NCBI GenBank assembly: GCA_018262385.1
Contig: JAGSPQ010000217.1
Coordinates: forward strand, 1 to 6,453
Length of the DNA stretch: 6,453 nt
Direction: 5' to 3'
Origin: Myxococcaceae bacterium
GTDB lineage: Bacteria; Myxococcota; Myxococcia; Myxococcales; Myxococcaceae
Shown here: positions 4,050 to 6,453 of the stretch, one piece after another
Layout: each line of letters starts with the position of its first letter
Numbering within the stretch: the stretch's first letter is position 1
Made by a program: the position numbers and the translations under genes
Notes under the pieces: model-generated
Seen by the model: only the letters and a program-made list of their open reading frames with translations
What the model was told of the DNA's origin: nothing
The model's database searches: none

Positions 4050-5243
4050 ATGACCTCCCGCGCGCTGGTGCTGATCCTGGTGCTGCTCGCCGGCGCTGCC
4101 CAGGCGCAGGCCCGCCCCGACACGCTCTACGTCAACCCTTCGCTGCTGGTCTCCAGCTCCCGCCTCACCGCGCTGGCCGGAGCGTCGGTCGCGATCGGCG
4201 AAGGCGCGGAGGGGATGGCGACCAACTACGCCGCGGTCGCCCAGCGCAGCCCGCGCCGCACCCGCCGGTGGGATTGGGACACCACGTTCTCGCTGCTGGG
4301 CACTCCGGTCGACTCGCAGAAGGACTTCGAGAATGACCTGCGGCCGCAGACGAGCGCGCAGCCGATCGAGGCGCAGGTCGGGCTCTACCTCCAGTACATG
4401 AAGTTCGGGCTGGGCGGCTTCGGCCGGTTCTCCACCCGCAACCTCTGCCTCGACGGCGCCTGCAGCCAGCAGCTGAGCGCCAACACCGCCCACGGCGGGC
4501 TGGTGGTGGGCGGGGCGTTCTGGAAGGACCAGCTGGTGATCGGGCTGGGCTTCAACGTCACCCAGGCGTGGTTCGTCCACGACGCGGAGGACATCGAGTA
4601 CACCGGCACCAGCTTCGGGGTCGGCGCCCTGCTGCGAATGCACCACCAGCCGTTTCGCCTCGGCGCCTCGTTTCTGCTCGGGCACGTGGGGCGGCCGACC
4701 ACCCCGACCAGCCAGATCGCCGATCGCCCGCTGTTCGCGGGGATCTCGACCCCGCACAAGATCTCGGTCGGCGCCTCGGTGCGGCTGGGGCCGGGCAGCG
4801 AGCGCTACAACCGGGTCAGCCAGTCGCTGGTCGACGAGCAGCCGAAGTACGAGGGCGCGCCGGTGCTCCCGTTCGACCCCGACCACGACGTGCCCCCGGG
4901 GACCTGGCTCTTGTCGGCCCAGCTCGACCTGGTGCTGCCGGTGAGCAACGCGACCACCGTGCGCTCGTTTCTGTTCGGGGAGCCGCCGGTGCCGGCGGGC
5001 GCCAGCTTCTACGTCGTGCCGCGGCTGGGAGTGGAGCACGAGCTGCTGCCGAAGCGGCTGCGGCTGCGCACCGGCGCCTGGCTCGAGCCGAACCTGGTGC
5101 GCGGCTCGCAGCTGCGCCCCCACGTCACCTTCGGCTTCGAGGTGTTCACCCTGCACCTGATCGACGACTGGAGCATCTCGGCCGCGCTCGACGCCGCGCC
5201 GCGGTACTTCGCGGCGAGCGTCGGCATCGGCTGGTGGCGGTGA
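4050..5243 (+). CDS. Predicted outer-membrane beta-barrel protein with signal peptide, 397 aa
   Basis: From the ATG at 4050 the protein opens with a Sec signal peptide, TSRALVLILVLLAGAAQA, probably cut after residue 19. The mature start SSRLTALAGASVAIGEGAEG (35-54) followed by TNYAAVAQ resembles the 'lGgA.vA.a.ga....NPA' opening of the FadL/PorV/UPF0164 class of outer-membrane barrels. From about 105 on, alternating hydrophobic strands ten or so residues long recur: AQVGLYLQYM, GLGGFGRF, GLVVGGAF, QLVIGLGFNV, FGVGALLRM, RLGASFLLG, HKISVGASVRLG, then FYVVPRLGVEH, HVTFGFEVFTLHL and YFAASVGIGWW. The aromatic C-terminus (WWR) suits barrel insertion. A Cys pair (133 and 138) may form a disulfide in a loop. 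A GTG at 4029 would add seven residues, but it abuts the terminator T-tract; the ATG has only a weak GAAG before it. The substrate and role are unknown. It is not in the ahcY operon and probably has its own promoter, which I cannot locate in the short gap. Confidence 0.75.
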   Translation: MTSRALVLILVLLAGAAQAQARPDTLYVNPSLLVSSSRLTALAGASVAIGEGAEGMATNYAAVAQRSPRRTRRWDWDTTFSLLGTPVDSQKDFENDLRPQTSAQPIEAQVGLYLQYMKFGLGGFGRFSTRNLCLDGACSQQLSANTAHGGLVVGGAFWKDQLVIGLGFNVTQAWFVHDAEDIEYTGTSFGVGALLRMHHQPFRLGASFLLGHVGRPTTPTSQIADRPLFAGISTPHKISVGASVRLGPGSERYNRVSQSLVDEQPKYEGAPVLPFDPDHDVPPGTWLLSAQLDLVLPVSNATTVRSFLFGEPPVPAGASFYVVPRLGVEHELLPKRLRLRTGAWLEPNLVRGSQLRPHVTFGFEVFTLHLIDDWSISAALDAAPRYFAASVGIGWWR

Positions 5244-5246
5244 GAG

Positions 5247-5765
5247 CTAGGCGGCCTTGCGCGACGACCGGCCGGCCTTGAGCGCCTTCAGCGCGCCCTC
5301 GACGTACTTCACCCCGGCGGCGGTGATCTGCCGGCCGCCCTTCACGGCCTTCGCGTAGCCCTTGTGCTCCCGCAGCGCCTTCGCCGCGTTGGGCGCCGCG
5401 TACTTCAGGCCGTGCGCCTGCCAGAAGGTGGAGGTCACCCCGGAGCTGATCCCGCTGCCGCTGCGCACCAGGTAGAGCGGAATCAGCGAGCGCAGCAGCT
5501 GGTCTTTCTTCTTCCCCGCCTTGATCAGGTCCACGCGGCGCGGGTGGGCTTCGAGGGCGGTCACCAGCACGTCGAGGGGAGAGGGGGCCTTGGGGCCGGC
5601 GATCCGGGCGGTGCGCACCGAGACCAGCGGCTTGCGCGCGGCCTTCGCTTTGGGCGGGCCGAGCCGGGCGGTGCGCTGCATCGCCTCCAGCCTCCGCTGC
5701 ACGAACGCCTCGAGGCCGATGATCTGAAAGAACCCACCCTTCAACTTCTGGAGCTTGAACGCCAA
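5247..5765 (-). CDS. Basic helical protein of unknown function, possible C-terminal winged helix, about 172 aa
   Basis: I do not recognise this protein with confidence. It is rich in Lys, Arg and Ala, with no signal peptide or membrane segment, so it is cytoplasmic and probably nucleic-acid-binding. Counting from a GTG at 5771, residues 14-35 form one helix, 35-65 a basic Pro/Ala linker, 66-103 a helical pair (LDVLVTALEAHPRRVDLIK, then LLRSLIPLYLV), and 104-165 a compact domain ending RQITAAGVKYVEGAL, which resembles the last strand and helix of winged-helix domains ('LT..G..yve'). A Lys/Arg tail closes it. For the start, the ribosome binding site GGGAGG (5777-5772) touches the GTG at 5771 but lies exactly six bases before the in-frame TTG at 5765, so TTG is the better start and the N-terminus loses two residues. 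The gene converges on the beta-barrel gene with stops 3 bp apart. Confidence 0.7.
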   Translation of the reverse strand: MAFKLQKLKGGFFQIIGLEAFVQRRLEAMQRTARLGPPKAKAARKPLVSVRTARIAGPKAPSPLDVLVTALEAHPRRVDLIKAGKKKDQLLRSLIPLYLVRSGSGISSGVTSTFWQAHGLKYAAPNAAKALREHKGYAKAVKGGRQITAAGVKYVEGALKALKAGRSSRKAA

Positions 5766-5771
5766 GTGCAC

Positions 5772-5777
5772 CCTCCC
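5772..5777 (-). promoter_or_regulatory. Shine-Dalgarno GGGAGG that decides the TTG start
   Basis: Read leftward, the sequence is GGGAGG, then GTGCAC, then TTG. Zero spacing to the GTG is too tight for initiation, while the six-base gap to the TTG is optimal. Confidence 0.6.
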
Positions 5778-5884
5778 TGTAGGGCGGCGAACCTACAACA
5801 GCCGGCCGCGCTGCAAGGCCGATAAATCGGGCCCGTCTGCGGGCAGACACCGCGGCCCCGGGCGGGCTAGAGCCCGTAGGGGTG
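5778..5884. promoter_or_regulatory. Divergent promoter region with two small inverted repeats
   Basis: This spacer separates the leftward basic protein from the rightward secreted protein. It holds CCGAT-AA-ATCGG (5819-5830), which includes the only AT-rich patch, GATAAAT (a possible -10 core), and GTCTGC-GG-GCAGAC (5835-5848). Either could be an operator or a fortuitous GC-rich repeat. No good -35 is visible. Confidence 0.35.
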
Positions 5885-6453
5885 ATGACTGCCCTGCTGC
5901 TGTCGCTGCTGCTGGTTGCCGCTCCCGCCCCGTCGAAAGGGACGCCGCGCGCGCCCGCCGACGCCGAGTACGCCTTCTTCCTCCCCCGGCTCGAGGACGC
6001 GGCGCAGCTGATTCCCTTCCTCGACGCGGCCGGCGAACGCTCGGGCCTGTTCCGGCGCGAGGGCTGGCGCAACGAGGTGCACCCGCTGCTGCGGCTCGAC
6101 GTCACCCGCCAGGACTCGCTGCTCGAGTCGGGCCTCGATCCGAACGGGCCGGGGACGCTGTCGTTCCGGGGGAACTACTCGTTCTCCTGCGTCAGCTTGA
6201 GCGACGTGAAGAAGTACGAGGCGGCCTGCGCCGAGCGGCTGAAGACCCTCGGCGATCCGTGGCGAAAGGACGTCGACGGGGTGGCGGTGGTGGGGGCGAG
6301 GGATTCGCTCGGGCGGGTGCTCTCGGGGTACGTGCTCAAGGGCAAGGAGTCCTGCGCGGTCGGCGGCGGCGGCAGCACGGTCGAGAAGCCGCTGCTCGAG
6401 CTGGGCAAGCTGCTCGGCAAGCCCCCGGGCGGGGCGATGTGGAAGACGGCGCA
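5885..6453 (+). CDS. Secreted protein of unknown function (3'-truncated by the window), at least 189 aa
   Basis: The ATG at 5885 opens a frame that stays open to the last base, so the C-terminus is outside the window. Residues 1-18 (MTALLLSLLLVAAPAPSK) form a compact Sec signal peptide, with no lipobox Cys. The mature part starts with an Ala/Pro-rich stretch, then AEYAFFLPRLEDAAQLIPFL (27-46) and a helix, then GLDPNGPGTLSF (83-94) and a globular region with Cys at 102, 115 and 157 and a Gly run, VGGGGS (159-164). The 'PRLEDAAQLIPFLDAAGERSG ... GLDP' layout recalls secreted proteins of the DUF3352 type, in which a helix near the start is followed by a 'GLDP' turn, but the match is loose and I give no name. 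AGGGG (5878-5882) is only two bases from the ATG, a tight ribosome binding site, and a GTG immediately precedes it in frame. Codon use matches the other genes. Confidence 0.7.
   Translation, partial: MTALLLSLLLVAAPAPSKGTPRAPADAEYAFFLPRLEDAAQLIPFLDAAGERSGLFRREGWRNEVHPLLRLDVTRQDSLLESGLDPNGPGTLSFRGNYSFSCVSLSDVKKYEAACAERLKTLGDPWRKDVDGVAVVGARDSLGRVLSGYVLKGKESCAVGGGGSTVEKPLLELGKLLGKPPGGAMWKTA

Noticed and set aside
4032..5156. 374-codon leftward frame antisense to the beta-barrel gene
   Set aside because: Gln/Arg/His/Leu-rich shadow without domains. The sense strand has a signal peptide and strand pattern.

Overview
The window is very GC-rich, with G or C at most third codon positions, and has no rRNA, tRNA, CRISPR array, transposase or phage gene. 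The codon use, the short secreted or membrane proteins of unknown function and the gene content suggest a high-GC Gram-negative bacterium, most likely a myxobacterium (Myxococcota). This is an inference; there is no phylogenetic marker beyond ahcY.

Left part (1-1145): the possible tail of a rightward gene faces a 64-residue leftward coiled-coil microprotein. After a 113-bp divergent spacer comes a rightward 103-residue protein resembling DUF4242. It converges, with only 3 bp between stop codons, on a leftward exported FmdE-like protein that lacks the usual metal-ligand motif.

Middle (1146-1559): a 414-bp divergent non-coding region with unusually dense secondary structure. Near the FmdE-like gene is a 42-nt hairpin that is continuously paired, 19 bp, only when read as leftward RNA. 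Next come collinear imperfect direct repeats, then a long-range inverted repeat. Just before the rightward operon lies a 22-bp near-perfect, AT-rich palindrome that looks like an operator.

Core operon (1560-3956): an ArsR-type winged helix fused to a class I S-adenosylmethionine (SAM)-dependent methyltransferase domain lies 30 bp upstream of ahcY (S-adenosylhomocysteine hydrolase). A textbook intrinsic terminator with a UUCG loop closes the unit. The likely logic is that the fused protein binds SAM or S-adenosylhomocysteine (SAH) through its methyltransferase fold and controls its own operon through the palindrome, tying SAH removal to the methylation state of the cell.

Right part (4029-6453): a signal-peptide-bearing outer-membrane beta-barrel protein converges (3-bp gap) on a leftward basic helical protein with a possible C-terminal winged helix and a probable TTG start. 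A rightward secreted protein then runs off the window end.
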